A stretch of DNA of 48,244 nt from Halioglobus sp. GTDB lineage: Bacteria; Pseudomonadota; Gammaproteobacteria; Pseudomonadales; Halieaceae. The notes under the pieces are model-generated. The model was not told where the DNA came from, did not search any database, and was given only the letters and a program-made list of their open reading frames with translations. Where the stretch lies: the NCBI GenBank assembly GCA_028825045.1, contig JAPKAY010000029.1, forward strand, positions 1 through 48,244, given 5' to 3'. A program made the translations under genes and the position numbers. Positions 1 through 10,017 of this stretch are shown here, piece after piece; position 1 is the stretch's first letter; each line of letters starts with the position of its first letter.

Positions 1-852
1 AATTATTCCAATCCACACATGAGCCCTTTTGACGAGCTTCAACGTTGGAAACATCACCCCGAAACACGCAAATATCTTGAAGGGGGTACCCGCATAACTT
101 ATGGTGCTCGAGCTCTCGCCAAAGGCGGTCTAAACTCGCTTCCCAAGATGCATTTTCCGGGAGGCCTGCTCATTGGTTGCGATGCAGGCACAATGAATAG
201 CGTTAAGATCAAAGGCAATCATACCGCAATGAAAAGTGGCCTATTAGCCGCTGAAACAGTAGTTGAGGCTTTGGCTCAGGGAGAATCAGCGCCTGCGGAT
301 TTAGCCACCTATGCTATTAACATCGAAAAATCCTGGATGCAGGACGAACTCTATAAAGCGCGCAATTTCACTGGATGGGTGCATAAATTTGGCACGCTTG
401 TCGGTGCAGGCTTACTATGGATAGAACAGAACATCTTTGGCGGAAAGGTTCCGTTCACATTACACGATACGGTCGCTGATTATGCCGCACTTAAGCCCGC
501 AGCTGATTGCAAAGAAATTCACTACCCAAAACCCGACAACACAATCAGTTTTGATAAGCTGTCTTCCGTATTCCTTTCCAACACCAACCACGAGGAGGAT
601 CAACCTTGCCACCTGACCCTCATCGACCCAGCTATTCCTCTGGATAGGAACCTGCCGATCTACGACGAACCGGCGCAACGCTATTGCCCCGCAGGGGTCT
701 ATGAAATTGTGGAAGACGCCGCGGGTCAAAAATTTCAAATCAACGCTCAGAACTGTGTGCACTGTAAGACGTGCGATATCAAAGATCCGTCACAAAACAT
801 CGTTTGGGTGACTCCCGAGGGATTTGGTGGCCCGAATTATCCGAACATGTAG
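1..852 (+). CDS. Electron transfer flavoprotein-ubiquinone oxidoreductase, C-terminal part (5' end outside window)
   Basis: The reading frame is open from base 1, so the start lies upstream of the window; about 283 residues are visible. The family is a membrane-associated flavoprotein that passes electrons from reduced ETF to ubiquinone, linking fatty-acid and amino-acid oxidation to respiration. The opening residues [12 protein letters not shown], the GCDAG(T)MN flavin segment and the C-terminal iron-sulfur region match the family. The four expected 4Fe-4S ligands are present: one Cys in YCPAGVYE and three in [13 protein letters not shown]. The protein ends in GGPNYPNM, as is usual. No etfAB genes are visible inside the window. 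Confidence 0.95.
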   Translation, partial: NYSNPHMSPFDELQRWKHHPETRKYLEGGTRITYGARALAKGGLNSLPKMHFPGGLLIGCDAGTMNSVKIKGNHTAMKSGLLAAETVVEALAQGESAPADLATYAINIEKSWMQDELYKARNFTGWVHKFGTLVGAGLLWIEQNIFGGKVPFTLHDTVADYAALKPAADCKEIHYPKPDNTISFDKLSSVFLSNTNHEEDQPCHLTLIDPAIPLDRNLPIYDEPAQRYCPAGVYEIVEDAAGQKFQINAQNCVHCKTCDIKDPSQNIVWVTPEGFGGPNYPNM

Positions 853-881
853 AGCCCCACCTTCTTCGATGTGGGTGGCGA

Positions 882-1427
882 CTAGTCTGTGTTCAGGTTA
901 AATTCATAGTCGCCGGATTTTAACTTTGCGATCCCACCACCCGAATCAGCCAATTCCACCAGCCTGTACCATGCCGCCCGCGTGCACAGTGCAGACAATC
1001 CATGAGGCAGTTGCAAGGCGGCTATATTCTGCACTTTTGGCTCAAGAAATAGTGAATGCTCCTCATTGACCAGAATCCGTTTATCCGTGTTCAGCGTCGC
1101 TTCCAGCACAGCCACCTCATCAACCACAAGACTATCGATATCTGTAATGAGCAGCGGGTGCAGTTCGACAGTAATGCGCCACTTCTCTCCCGGCGTTACC
1201 AGGTAGTACTCACCGTCCTCCTCACGCCGCAAAATACTGGCGAACAGCCGCACAAGGGATTGTCGCTCAATCTTACCGCCCTCGTGATACCAATCGCCTT
1301 GAGCGTCAATGTGTATTGGAATATCACCACTCAAGGGGGGGTGCCATAGGTCCAGCGGCGGTGAATCGTAGTTCCGACCGGCCCCGACCTGCTTTTCCAA
1401 GATAGCCAACGGGTCATCCATCATCAT
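882..1427 (-). CDS. DUF1285 domain-containing protein
   Basis: A 181-residue soluble protein matching the DUF1285 family, common in proteobacteria and of unknown role. Typical segments are PPLDLWHPPLSGDI near the N-terminus, the central WYHEGGKIERQSLVRLFASILRRE, and YYLVTPGEKW. The start is ambiguous: three consecutive ATG codons follow an AGAGGA ribosome site. The first ATG touches that site, so the third (1421) has the best spacing. It is convergent with the ETF-QO gene, with a 29-base gap, and divergent from the YiiX-like gene. No function is assigned. Confidence 0.85.
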   Translation of the reverse strand: MMMDDPLAILEKQVGAGRNYDSPPLDLWHPPLSGDIPIHIDAQGDWYHEGGKIERQSLVRLFASILRREEDGEYYLVTPGEKWRITVELHPLLITDIDSLVVDEVAVLEATLNTDKRILVNEEHSLFLEPKVQNIAALQLPHGLSALCTRAAWYRLVELADSGGGIAKLKSGDYEFNLNTD

Positions 1428-1495
1428 TCCTCTGGTTTCTGCTTACTGGCTGCGCTATAAAGGTAGCACTATTCTGCGCCATACTAATCGCATTT

Positions 1496-2344
1496 ATGAT
1501 CAATTGGATTCGCTCGGCAATCGTCAACTGGCTCAAGCAAAAGAGCCCCCTGCCCCGCACTCCCCTGAGCGATTTCGAGCGTATACGGCACGAGGTAAAG
1601 GCCTGCGATGTAATGCTCATCGAAGGTCGCTCAAGAGTCAGTGAAGTCATCAAACTGATCACCATGAGCAGTTGGTCTCACTCAGTATTGTATATCGGCC
1701 GACTACACGACATTGAGGACCCGATTCTCAGGGAAAGACTTGGTGAGTACTACCATGGCAATGCCGACAGGCAGCTTATCATAGAGAGTGAACTGGGCAT
1801 GGGTACCGTGGTTCGTGAACTAAACGCCTACATGGGGGAACATATTCGCATCTGCCGGCCCCGGGGACTTGGCTATAAAGATAGCCAATTGGTGTTAGCT
1901 TATGCGATAAGCCGGCTGGGCACACCCTACGATGTGAGACAGATATTCGACCTCGGTCGTTTTCTGTTTCCCTGGTTTATCATGCCGCGACGCTGGCGTT
2001 CGTCCCTGTTCAGTGCAAGGCCAGGTAAAAGCACTCAGACGGTCTGCTCAACGATGATTGCAGAGGCATTTGGCGAAATCCAATTTCCAATTTTACCACT
2101 TGTGAAGCGCGATGATGGAGACCGGGTTCAGCTGTTTATGCGCAATCCGAAGCTTTGCACTCCCAGTCATTTTGATTACTCCCCGTACTTCGACATTATT
2201 AAATATCCGTTTTTGGATTTTCAACATCATGCCGACCAGCGTCTACTACCCTGGCAGGGAGCCGCTACACTGAGTTCCGAGGAGCAAGGCATGTATCTCA
2301 GCGCAGAGTCGGTCACGCCTACGCTTCATGATGACGTCCAATAG
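1496..2344 (+). CDS. YiiX-like permuted NlpC/P60 (papain-fold) protein
   Basis: A 282-residue protein resembling YiiX/YebB-type cysteine hydrolases with the circularly permuted NlpC/P60 fold, in which the catalytic His precedes the Cys. Visible markers are His62 in SSWSHSVLYIG, an acidic stretch IIESELGMGTVVREL near residues 95-109, and Cys184 in TVCSTMIAEAF. Members of this superfamily cleave amide, thioester or ester bonds; the substrate cannot be predicted here. The segment FLFPWFIMP is hydrophobic but there is no clear signal peptide. No good ribosome site precedes the ATG. It is divergent from the DUF1285 gene and convergent with serA. Confidence 0.75.
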   Translation: MINWIRSAIVNWLKQKSPLPRTPLSDFERIRHEVKACDVMLIEGRSRVSEVIKLITMSSWSHSVLYIGRLHDIEDPILRERLGEYYHGNADRQLIIESELGMGTVVRELNAYMGEHIRICRPRGLGYKDSQLVLAYAISRLGTPYDVRQIFDLGRFLFPWFIMPRRWRSSLFSARPGKSTQTVCSTMIAEAFGEIQFPILPLVKRDDGDRVQLFMRNPKLCTPSHFDYSPYFDIIKYPFLDFQHHADQRLLPWQGAATLSSEEQGMYLSAESVTPTLHDDVQ

Positions 2345-2360
2345 CAGCACGTCGTGAGTT

Positions 2361-3545
2361 TCAGGCACAGTCGCCGATCAGGCGAACGTTAACAACACCC
2401 TCAACCGAACGCATTCTATTCAATACTTCAAGCGCAGGCTGAGAGCCTATATCGATCAAATTATATGCGATTTCATCGCGGCTCTTATTTAACATATCGG
2501 TAACGTTAATATTCTCATCCGCCAGGATAGAAAGTACGTTTCCGAGAATTTTGGGGACATTCTCATTGGTTACCGACAATCGACAGCCACTGTCTCGGTC
2601 CAGCTGTAAGGTTGGGAAATTAACCGAGTGACGAATATTGCCACTTTCCAGAAAATCCCGTAGCTGATCTGCCGCCATAATGGCGCAATTGTCCTCGGCT
2701 TCTTCTGTACTTGCACCAATGTGTGGCATCAAAATCACATCATCACGACCAATCAAGGCTGGCGCGGGAAAGTCCGCTATATATTTGCGTAACAAGCCAT
2801 CATCCAGTGCTCGAAGCAAACCGTCCTCATCGACAATTTCCTGGCGTGCAAAATTCAATAAGCAGGTCCCGGTGCGCATACTGCTGAACAGCTCAGCGTT
2901 TATGAGTCCTCTTGTTGAGTCCAGCACGGGTAAATGCAGACTAATATAGTCACATCGAGAAAAAAGGGCTGATAGCGTGTCTGCACGACGCACCTGACTA
3001 GACAAACGCCATGCGGCCTCCACTGACAGAGCCGGGTCGAACCCAACTACATCCATGCCCAGGGTCAAGGCCATTTCTGCCACCAGAGACCCTATTGCTC
3101 CCAAGCCCACAACGCCTAAAGTCTTGCCGACAAGTTCGCTCCCTTTGAACTGCTTCTTTTGTGCTTCCAGTGTTTTGTTGAGCTGGGCTTCGTCCGTTAG
3201 GTCGCCAAGAGTTTTGACATAATCAATACCCTCAATGACACCACGGGAGCCAAGTAGTAAGCCGGTAGCAACCAGTTCTTTCACCGCGTTGGCGTTGGCG
3301 CCTGGGGAGTTGAACACAGGAATACCTCGAGCTGAACAGGCTGCTACGGGTATATTATTAACGCCTGCTCCTGCTCTGGCGATAGCCAGCACGGAGTCAG
3401 GGATATCCTTTTCCTGCAACTTGTAACTGCGCAGCAGAATTGCATCAGGCAGAGAAAACTCACTGGCTATTTCATAGCAATCGCGGGGCAATCGTTCAAG
3501 CCCCTTCAGCGAAATCTGATTTAGTGTTAATACCTGTTTGACCAT
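2361..3545 (-). CDS. serA: D-3-phosphoglycerate dehydrogenase
   Basis: Catalyses the NAD-dependent oxidation of 3-phosphoglycerate, the first step of serine synthesis, in the cytoplasm. At 394 residues it is of the short class. The Rossmann motif GVVGLGAIGSLVAEMA lies near residues 143-158. The catalytic Arg is probably in NFARQEIVDEDGLL, and the His is in ILMPHIGASTEEAE. A C-terminal ACT domain (from about residue 320, LSVTNENVPKILGNV) suggests serine feedback control. A good ribosome site, GAGGAAACC, precedes the ATG. It sits 20 bases beyond the end of ppiD on the same strand. Confidence 0.93.
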   Translation of the reverse strand: MVKQVLTLNQISLKGLERLPRDCYEIASEFSLPDAILLRSYKLQEKDIPDSVLAIARAGAGVNNIPVAACSARGIPVFNSPGANANAVKELVATGLLLGSRGVIEGIDYVKTLGDLTDEAQLNKTLEAQKKQFKGSELVGKTLGVVGLGAIGSLVAEMALTLGMDVVGFDPALSVEAAWRLSSQVRRADTLSALFSRCDYISLHLPVLDSTRGLINAELFSSMRTGTCLLNFARQEIVDEDGLLRALDDGLLRKYIADFPAPALIGRDDVILMPHIGASTEEAEDNCAIMAADQLRDFLESGNIRHSVNFPTLQLDRDSGCRLSVTNENVPKILGNVLSILADENINVTDMLNKSRDEIAYNLIDIGSQPALEVLNRMRSVEGVVNVRLIGDCA

Positions 3546-3565
3546 GGTTTCCTCGAATAAAAGCG

Positions 3566-5437
3566 TTACAGTACGGTGATGTCTGCGTGATCCTGCAAGC
3601 TCTGCTGAAACTCTTTATCGACCAGGCTGCCTGACTCTGATCCCAACAATTGCCTTAATTGCTGAAGCTCGATGTCAGTTATGGCGCCCACATCTCCTTC
3701 GTTGACGCGCACCAGCTCGATGACAATCGCATCCCCGTTTTGGGCTTCTATATAGTCAGCGGTCGACATATCTTCAGCGGACTGAGCGGGCATTTCAAAT
3801 GCACGGCGTAACACCTCGATTGGGACAATGTTATTACGACGATCAATGCCTAACTCGATCTGCCTCTCATAGTTTTCTGTTTCAGTAAATTGCTCCATCG
3901 TGACACCTGTGCGCATCTGCGCCAGAGCTCTATCAGCTTCGGCAGCTACTGCTGCCCGAGCGATCTTCTCTTGAACGGCCTCTACAATCTCATCCCTAAC
4001 CGCTGCAAGTGGCAGAAGTTCAGGTACGTGGTGTTTGCGCACGCGCATTACAACAAAGCGATCTTCCGGCAATTCGATAACGTCGCTGTTGTGTCCCTCG
4101 ACCAGAACATCTTCGGAAAAAGCTGCCTTCAATAAGGACGTATTGGAGAATAGCCCTTCATCCTGAAACCTTGCCACGGCGTCTATCTGTTGGACATCTA
4201 ACGTTAACTCTGAAGCGGGGTAGCTAAGGTCTTCCGCGTTAAACGATAAGTCCTTCAGCGACTCAACAGAGCGCAGAAGAACAACGCGTGCCTCATCGGT
4301 TTGGATACTGTCCTTGAGCTGCTCACGTATCTCGTCCAGGCGGGGCTCTTCGCCGCCTTTCCGCTCGGTCACCAGTAGCAAATGAATGCCAGCGTCAGTT
4401 TCTACCGGCTCGGAGACGACGCCAGGCTCGAGTTTGGCTATGACGACTTCCATTTCTAGCGGAAATGCATCTCCGCTAGAAAAACCGAGGTCGCCCCCTC
4501 TGGACGAGGAACCCACATCCTGGGAAAGCTCCATCGCTACTTCAGCAAACGGAACCCCACCCGCTAATCGCTCCTGAGCCAATACAACCTGATCGGCCTG
4601 ATCCGCTGCACCGGATTCAAAAAGGATATGCGAGACGCGATTTTGAATCAGGTATTGCGCCTCATTCTTGGCCAACTCATATGCCTCCAAAATAGCGTTT
4701 TCTTCTACCGGTTCTCTAAAATCATCTACCGACAACTCGATATAATCTATGTCCACAACTTCCTGTGTTTGATAGTCGGTTTCGTTTTCGACGTAATAGC
4801 CTTCAATCCCCGCTTCACTTATGGGTGAATCCGAGGCAAATTTCTCCAGGGGAATAATGAAATAGTGCACATCCCGAGATTCCAAAATCACACGGCCGCT
4901 GAGTTCTAATTCGGCAGACGTAACAAATTCGGTGCCTGCAATGCCGCCCCGCAACTGATTGATCAGCATGTCATCGTATAACCCTTGCTTAAAGGAACCT
5001 GGCGTGAAACCGGCGGTAGACAGGACGCTTTTATAGACTTCCGGGGAAAATCTACCGTCGGCCTGAAACTGTTCCATTCCACCGACAACCGCGCCGATTT
5101 CCTGCTCCGAAATTGACAGATCCATTTCCTGAGCAGATTGCTTCAATAACCTGCGATTGATAAGAGCCTCCAAAGCGGGCCCTCTTAGTCGATCCTCTTC
5201 CAGCATGGCAGGGTCGAGGTTCTCGCCCATTGCGGAGATTAAGCGCCTACGCTGTGTATCTATCGACTGCTGCAGTTCCTGCGGATAGATTTCTTCGCCA
5301 TTGACCTTGGCGATCTCATTGTCACCGCCACCGACCAAAATAGACTCGATGCCAAAAAATGCGAAAGTAATGACAATTAACCCGACCACAATCTTTGCTG
5401 CGGTACCCTTTGTGCTCTGACGTATGTCTTGCAGCAT
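3566..5437 (-). CDS. ppiD: Peptidylprolyl isomerase PpiD / SurA N-terminal domain periplasmic chaperone
   Basis: An inner-membrane-anchored periplasmic folding factor of 623 residues, the usual length. An N-terminal membrane anchor (IVVGLIVITFAFFGIESIL, about residues 16-34) follows a short basic cytoplasmic tail. A SurA-N-like chaperone region follows, then one parvulin domain around residues 265-360 (VSHILFES...GGDLGFSSGDAFP...PVETDAGIHLLLV), then a C-terminal chaperone arm. The position downstream of hupB, after a strong terminator, matches the lon-hupB-ppiD order of other gammaproteobacteria. Confidence 0.93.
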   Translation of the reverse strand: MLQDIRQSTKGTAAKIVVGLIVITFAFFGIESILVGGGDNEIAKVNGEEIYPQELQQSIDTQRRRLISAMGENLDPAMLEEDRLRGPALEALINRRLLKQSAQEMDLSISEQEIGAVVGGMEQFQADGRFSPEVYKSVLSTAGFTPGSFKQGLYDDMLINQLRGGIAGTEFVTSAELELSGRVILESRDVHYFIIPLEKFASDSPISEAGIEGYYVENETDYQTQEVVDIDYIELSVDDFREPVEENAILEAYELAKNEAQYLIQNRVSHILFESGAADQADQVVLAQERLAGGVPFAEVAMELSQDVGSSSRGGDLGFSSGDAFPLEMEVVIAKLEPGVVSEPVETDAGIHLLLVTERKGGEEPRLDEIREQLKDSIQTDEARVVLLRSVESLKDLSFNAEDLSYPASELTLDVQQIDAVARFQDEGLFSNTSLLKAAFSEDVLVEGHNSDVIELPEDRFVVMRVRKHHVPELLPLAAVRDEIVEAVQEKIARAAVAAEADRALAQMRTGVTMEQFTETENYERQIELGIDRRNNIVPIEVLRRAFEMPAQSAEDMSTADYIEAQNGDAIVIELVRVNEGDVGAITDIELQQLRQLLGSESGSLVDKEFQQSLQDHADITVL

Positions 5438-5457
5438 GGAATAATCTCAATGGCGCC

Positions 5458-5487
5458 AAAAAAAAGGCGCACAGAAGAGTGCGCCTT
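5458..5487 (-). terminator. Rho-independent terminator after hupB
   Basis: Read on the minus strand, AAGGCGCAC and GTGCGCCTT form a perfect 9-base-pair stem around a 6-base loop, followed directly by eight T residues. It lies about 90 bases beyond the hupB stop codon and just before the ppiD start, so it should separate hupB from ppiD transcription. Confidence 0.9.
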
Positions 5488-5579
5488 GGGGTTTAATCCA
5501 GATGCCGCCGGTTGGGCGACACCTCTTTTGCCTTAAGTAATGTTGCGTAATTGCTAAGCTTAATTAGCAGTTACGGCCT

Positions 5580-5858
5580 TTACTTGTGATTAACCGCGTC
5601 CTTCAGTGCCTTGCCTGCCTTGAAGCTAGGTACGGTAGATGCGGCAATTTGTATAGTTGCACCCGTTTGTGGGTTGCGACCAGCGCGAGCATTACGTTGC
5701 TTTACCGAAAAGGTACCAAAGCCAACCAAAGCAACCTGGTCACCTTTTGTCAGTGTCTCGGTGATGCTATCAACAACAGCATCCAGCGCGCGGCCAGCAT
5801 CTGCCTTTGACAAATCCGCTGCGCTTGCTATCACGTCAATCAGTTCAGTTTTATTCAC
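5580..5858 (-). CDS. hupB: HU family nucleoid-associated protein, beta-type
   Basis: A small basic DNA-binding protein that bends and compacts DNA. From the GTG at 5858 it has 92 residues, close to the 90 of E. coli HU-beta. The N-terminus (V)[20 protein letters not shown] and the DNA-binding arm region [21 protein letters not shown] are typical. The GTG is preferred over the TTG 15 bases upstream because GAGGGG lies at ribosome-site distance before it and the resulting N-terminus aligns with the family. It is downstream of lon on the same strand and is followed by a strong terminator. Confidence 0.93.
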   Translation of the reverse strand: MNKTELIDVIASAADLSKADAGRALDAVVDSITETLTKGDQVALVGFGTFSVKQRNARAGRNPQTGATIQIAASTVPSFKAGKALKDAVNHK

Positions 5859-5949
5859 ACTTTTTCCCCTCAAAAGTTATCGCTGCACAAGATTCATGTT
5901 ACCCCTAAGTAACATTAAGCGGTGGCAACAGCCCGGACCTCCGCTCTCA

Positions 5950-5965
5950 ATTTTCATTATACGCT
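5950..5965 (-). promoter_or_regulatory. Probable hupB promoter -10 element
   Basis: On the minus strand a perfect TATAAT (5961-5956) lies about 98 bases upstream of the hupB start codon, in the 208-base gap between lon and hupB. The -35 hexamer at normal spacing is weak, so this is an inferred promoter. It would give a leader of roughly 90 bases and make hupB expression partly independent of lon. Confidence 0.4.
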
Positions 5966-6066
5966 GCGTGGACCCAAAATCAGCCATCGGGCCAGAAAAA
6001 ACCCAAGCAGTTATTCTCAAGACTTTATACCAGAGCACGAATGCTGGTCAATAATCTTCGGGCCCG

Positions 6067-8478
6067 TTAATGCGTATTTATTCGATTTTTCTCGTCTTTT
6101 CCACTTTCACCGGCCGTTGTGAGGGATTCTGCGAGAAACTCCTCATCACTGAGTGGCTCGGGCATAGACTCCAGAGCCAGAGCAAGAACCTCGTCAATCC
6201 ACTTCACGGGGCAAATCTCCAGATGCTCCTTGATATTATCAGGCACCTCTTTCAAGTCTCGCTCATTTTCTTTTGGAATGATAACGGTCTTGATTCCACC
6301 TCGGCGAGCTGCCAGCAACTTCTCTTTCAGCCCTCCAATGGGAAGCACTTCCCCGCGCAATGTAATTTCACCCGTCATCGCCACATCAGATCGTACCGGT
6401 ATACTGGTGAGAACAGACACCAGAGCGGTACACATCGCAACACCGGCACTTGGGCCATCCTTCGGTGTAGCGCCCTCCGGCACATGAATATGTATATCGT
6501 GATCTTCGTGGTAAGTCGCCGGAATACCTAGCACTTGTCCACGACTACGAACCACCGTGGTGGCAGCCTGAATGGACTCCTGCATAACATCACCCAGTGA
6601 ACCAGTCTGAACATGACGCCCTTTACCAGCCACCGCCACCGCTTCGATCGTGAGCAACTCGCCGCCAACGGATGTCCACGCCAATCCGGTAACCTGGCCG
6701 ATTTTGTTAGTTTCTTCGGCGATACCATAGTTGTATTTTCTAACTCCGAGGAGATCTGGCAGCATCTCTGCCGTGACCGTAGTGCCAGGCGAAAGCTCAT
6801 TGAGCGTAAAAGCCTTTACTAACTTCCGACAAACCTTGGCGATTTCCCGCTCCAATGAGCGCACACCTGCTTCCCGGGTATAGTAGCGAATAATATCGAT
6901 TACCATGTCCGAGGCAATGAATAGCTCACCCTTTTTCAAACCGTTCAGCTTGATTTGCTTGGGAATCAGGTAGCGTTCCGCGATATTGAATTTCTCATCC
7001 TCGGTGTATCCGGGGATACGAATTACTTCCATCCGGTCCAGCAACGGCCCCGGGATATTCATCGTATTGGAAGTGCACACAAACATGACATCGGACAAAT
7101 CGTAATCCACTTCCAGATAATGGTCGTTAAAAGCGTGGTTTTGTTCCGGGTCCAGTACCTCGAGCATCGCAGAAGCTGGGTCGCCCCTGTTATCCATCCC
7201 CATCTTGTCAATTTCGTCGAGTAAAAACAGCGGGTTCTTCACCCCTGCTTTGGACATTTTCTGCAAAAGCTTACCTGGCATCGATCCGATGTAGGTACGT
7301 CTGTGGCCACGAACCTCCGCCTCATCACGCACGCCACCGAGGGCCATGCGTACGAATTTTCGGTTTGTTGCCCGCGCCAGGGATTCGCCCAGTGATGTTT
7401 TTCCAACCCCTGGAGGCCCAACCAGACACAATACGGGGCCCTTCACCTTGCGCACACGCTTTTGCACCGCCAGGTACTCTAAAATTCGGTCCTTCACTTC
7501 CTCAAGGCCATAGTGGTCTTCATCCAAAATAGCTGAAGCGCGCTTAAGGTCGTGCTTAACTTTGCTCCGCTTCGACCAGGGCACATTAACCATCCAGTCA
7601 ATATAGCTTCGCACCACCGACGCCTCTGCTGACATCGGCGACATCATCTTCAGTTTATTGAGTTCCGACTGCGCTTTGTCTCGCGCTTCCTGTGGCATCT
7701 TTGCCTGTTCTATCCGTTCCTGGAGTTCATCAAGCTCATTGGGCGTTTCCTCCATATCCCCCAGCTCTCTTTGAATTGCTTTCATCTGCTCATTCAAATA
7801 GTACTCTCGCTGGCTCTTCTCCATCTGCTTCTTCACGCGGCCCCTGATACGCTTTTCAACCTGAAACAGATCAATCTCTGCCTCCATGAGCCCCATCAGA
7901 TGCTCTAATCGAGACCGTACACTGGAAATCTCAAGGATATGCTGCTTCTCTTCAAGATCCACGCTCATGTGGGCAGCTATCGTATCAGCCAGGCGACCCG
8001 TTTCATCAATGCCTGTTAATGACGTAAGCACTTCCGCCGGCATTTTTTTACTGAGATTTACGTATTTTTCGAACTGCACGATGGTAGAGCGAAGAAGAGC
8101 TTCTGCTTCATTTTCAGGAATATCTTCACTGACAACTTCACGGACACCTGCAACTGCAAACTTCCCTTCATCATCAATATTATCAACTACTGCGCGGTAG
8201 CTCCCCTCGACCAAAACCTTGATCGTACCGTCCGGAAGCTTAAGTAACTGCAATATGTTGGATACTGTTCCTACCTGATAAATATCATCAGCGATGGGGT
8301 TGTCATCGGCTGCGTTGCGCTGCGCCACAAGAAAGACCTGCTTGTCGTTGGCCATAGCATCTTCGAGGGCTTCAATTGACTTCTCTCGGCCCACAAATAG
8401 CGGGAGCACCATGTGCGGGTATACAACCACATCTCGAAGTGGGAGTAGGGGAAGCTGAGTGACAGAGGAAGAACCCAT
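6067..8478 (-). CDS. lon: ATP-dependent protease Lon
   Basis: A cytoplasmic AAA+ serine protease that degrades misfolded and regulatory proteins. It has 803 residues, near the usual 780-810. The N-terminal substrate-binding domain begins LPLLPLRDVVVYPHMVLPLFVGR. Walker A is GPPGVGKT at 354-361, and Walker B is in PLFLLDEIDKM. The protease dyad is Ser677 in DGPSAG and Lys720 in GGLKEK, as in LonA enzymes. A ribosome site CGGAG precedes the ATG. It follows clpX on the same strand with a 131-base gap holding a heat-shock-like promoter. Confidence 0.97.
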   Translation of the reverse strand: MGSSSVTQLPLLPLRDVVVYPHMVLPLFVGREKSIEALEDAMANDKQVFLVAQRNAADDNPIADDIYQVGTVSNILQLLKLPDGTIKVLVEGSYRAVVDNIDDEGKFAVAGVREVVSEDIPENEAEALLRSTIVQFEKYVNLSKKMPAEVLTSLTGIDETGRLADTIAAHMSVDLEEKQHILEISSVRSRLEHLMGLMEAEIDLFQVEKRIRGRVKKQMEKSQREYYLNEQMKAIQRELGDMEETPNELDELQERIEQAKMPQEARDKAQSELNKLKMMSPMSAEASVVRSYIDWMVNVPWSKRSKVKHDLKRASAILDEDHYGLEEVKDRILEYLAVQKRVRKVKGPVLCLVGPPGVGKTSLGESLARATNRKFVRMALGGVRDEAEVRGHRRTYIGSMPGKLLQKMSKAGVKNPLFLLDEIDKMGMDNRGDPASAMLEVLDPEQNHAFNDHYLEVDYDLSDVMFVCTSNTMNIPGPLLDRMEVIRIPGYTEDEKFNIAERYLIPKQIKLNGLKKGELFIASDMVIDIIRYYTREAGVRSLEREIAKVCRKLVKAFTLNELSPGTTVTAEMLPDLLGVRKYNYGIAEETNKIGQVTGLAWTSVGGELLTIEAVAVAGKGRHVQTGSLGDVMQESIQAATTVVRSRGQVLGIPATYHEDHDIHIHVPEGATPKDGPSAGVAMCTALVSVLTSIPVRSDVAMTGEITLRGEVLPIGGLKEKLLAARRGGIKTVIIPKENERDLKEVPDNIKEHLEICPVKWIDEVLALALESMPEPLSDEEFLAESLTTAGESGKDEKNRINTH

Positions 8479-8521
8479 ATAAATCTCCGGGTTTTATTGG
8501 AATGGTTACAGTGTTGCTTGC

Positions 8522-8549
8522 AATTGGGGGCATTCACCCACAAAGCAAG
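8522..8549 (-). promoter_or_regulatory. Candidate sigma-32 (heat-shock) promoter for lon
   Basis: In the clpX-lon gap the minus strand reads CTTGCTT (8549-8543), then a spacer of about 13 bases, then CCCCAATT. This resembles the sigma-32 consensus CTTGAAA / CCCCATNT. lon is a classical heat-shock gene in E. coli, which makes the match credible. It lies about 45-70 bases upstream of the lon start codon. It is a motif match only. Confidence 0.45.
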
Positions 8550-8609
8550 GGTGACCTACCCACATTAAGCGCAACACGTTGCAATCGACAAACGTGGTAC
8601 GCCGATTGT

Positions 8610-9911
8610 CTACTCTTCAGTAGAAGCGGTGCGGGCAGTAGGCTCGCTATTCTGATAGACCAGCAGAGGCTCAGAATCGCCCAGTATAACGGACTCGTCT
8701 ATTACCACCTTGCTGACGTCATCCCGTGAGGGAATGTTGTACATGGAGTCGAGTAAAACTCCTTCTAAAATAGAGCGTAATCCCCTTGCCCCGGTTTTGC
8801 GCTCCATTCCCTTTTCAGCAATAGCTCGCAGGCCGTCCTCTCGAAAGTCTACTTCGACGCCTTCCATTTCGAACAGTTTACTATACTGCTTTGTCAGGGA
8901 GTTTTTGGGCTCGGTAAGAATCTGTACCAGCGCCTCTACGTCCAGTTCTTCGAGCGTTGCAATCACCGGCAAGCGACCCACGAACTCAGGAATCAGGCCG
9001 TAGTGCACCAGATCTTCTGGTTCCAGCCGAGACAACACCTCACCTACATTAAGCTTCTCGTCTTTGCTCTTCACTTCTGCGCCAAAACCAATACCGCCTT
9101 TTTCAGAACGGTTTCGAATAACTTTCTCCAACCCCGCAAATGCGCCACCGCAAATAAACAAAATATTGGATGTGTCTACCTGCAGAAATTCCTGCTGCGG
9201 ATGCTTGCGCCCACCCTGGGGTGGAACCGAAGCCACGGTACCTTCAATAAGTTTGAGCAGTGCCTGTTGCACGCCTTCACCAGAAACATCGCGAGTAATG
9301 GATGGGTTGTCAGATTTGCGAGAAATCTTGTCAATCTCGTCGATGTAGACAATACCCACCTGAGCCTTTTCCACATCGTAGTCGCATTTCTGAAGCAGCT
9401 TCTGGATGATGTTCTCTACATCCTCTCCGACATAACCAGCTTCTGTTAGGGTCGTCGCATCGGCGATAGTAAATGGGACATCAAGGAGACGCGCCAGCGT
9501 TTCGGCGAGTAATGTCTTACCACTACCGGTAGGTCCGACCAGAAGTATATTGCTTTTGCCCAGCTCAACCTCATCGCGAGTTTTATTTGCGCTTTCCCCG
9601 TGGCGAAGGCGCTTGTAATGGTTGTACACGGCAACAGCGAGAACCTTTTTCGCCCGCTGCTGGCCAATCACATATTCGTCCAGGATCGCTTTGATTTCCT
9701 GAGGCACGGGCAGGTGATCCTGCTTTGCACCCGCGGTGCTCTCCTGCACCTCTTCGCGACTGATGTCATTGCAAAGGTCAACGCATTCGTCGCAAATGAA
9801 AACCGAAGGTCCGGCAATCAATTTGCGGACCTCGTGTTGACTCTTGCCACAGAACGAGCAATACAGCAGCTTGCTGCCATCGTCACCGGTTTTTGTGGTT
9901 TTATTAGTCAT
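8610..9911 (-). CDS. clpX: ATP-dependent Clp protease ATP-binding subunit ClpX
   Basis: A AAA+ unfoldase that recognises tagged substrates and feeds them to ClpP. It has 433 residues. The N-terminal zinc-binding domain has four cysteines in CSFCGKS and [10 protein letters not shown]. Walker A is [11 protein letters not shown] near residue 120, Walker B is IVYIDEIDK, and the IGF loop (GGIGFGAEV) that docks on ClpP is present. It lies 106 bases downstream of clpP and upstream of lon, the canonical order. A TATAAT-like sequence is present in the clpP-clpX gap, so an internal promoter is possible. Confidence 0.97.
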   Translation of the reverse strand: MTNKTTKTGDDGSKLLYCSFCGKSQHEVRKLIAGPSVFICDECVDLCNDISREEVQESTAGAKQDHLPVPQEIKAILDEYVIGQQRAKKVLAVAVYNHYKRLRHGESANKTRDEVELGKSNILLVGPTGSGKTLLAETLARLLDVPFTIADATTLTEAGYVGEDVENIIQKLLQKCDYDVEKAQVGIVYIDEIDKISRKSDNPSITRDVSGEGVQQALLKLIEGTVASVPPQGGRKHPQQEFLQVDTSNILFICGGAFAGLEKVIRNRSEKGGIGFGAEVKSKDEKLNVGEVLSRLEPEDLVHYGLIPEFVGRLPVIATLEELDVEALVQILTEPKNSLTKQYSKLFEMEGVEVDFREDGLRAIAEKGMERKTGARGLRSILEGVLLDSMYNIPSRDDVSKVVIDESVILGDSEPLLVYQNSEPTARTASTEE

Positions 9912-10017
9912 CCTGCCGCCCTAGCTCTCTGTGTTGGCTCATGCCACCATCATTCAATTATAAGATGATGTTTTTTAGCGATACTTGCAAGTCCCAAAAG
10001 GAACTAAATCACGTTAT

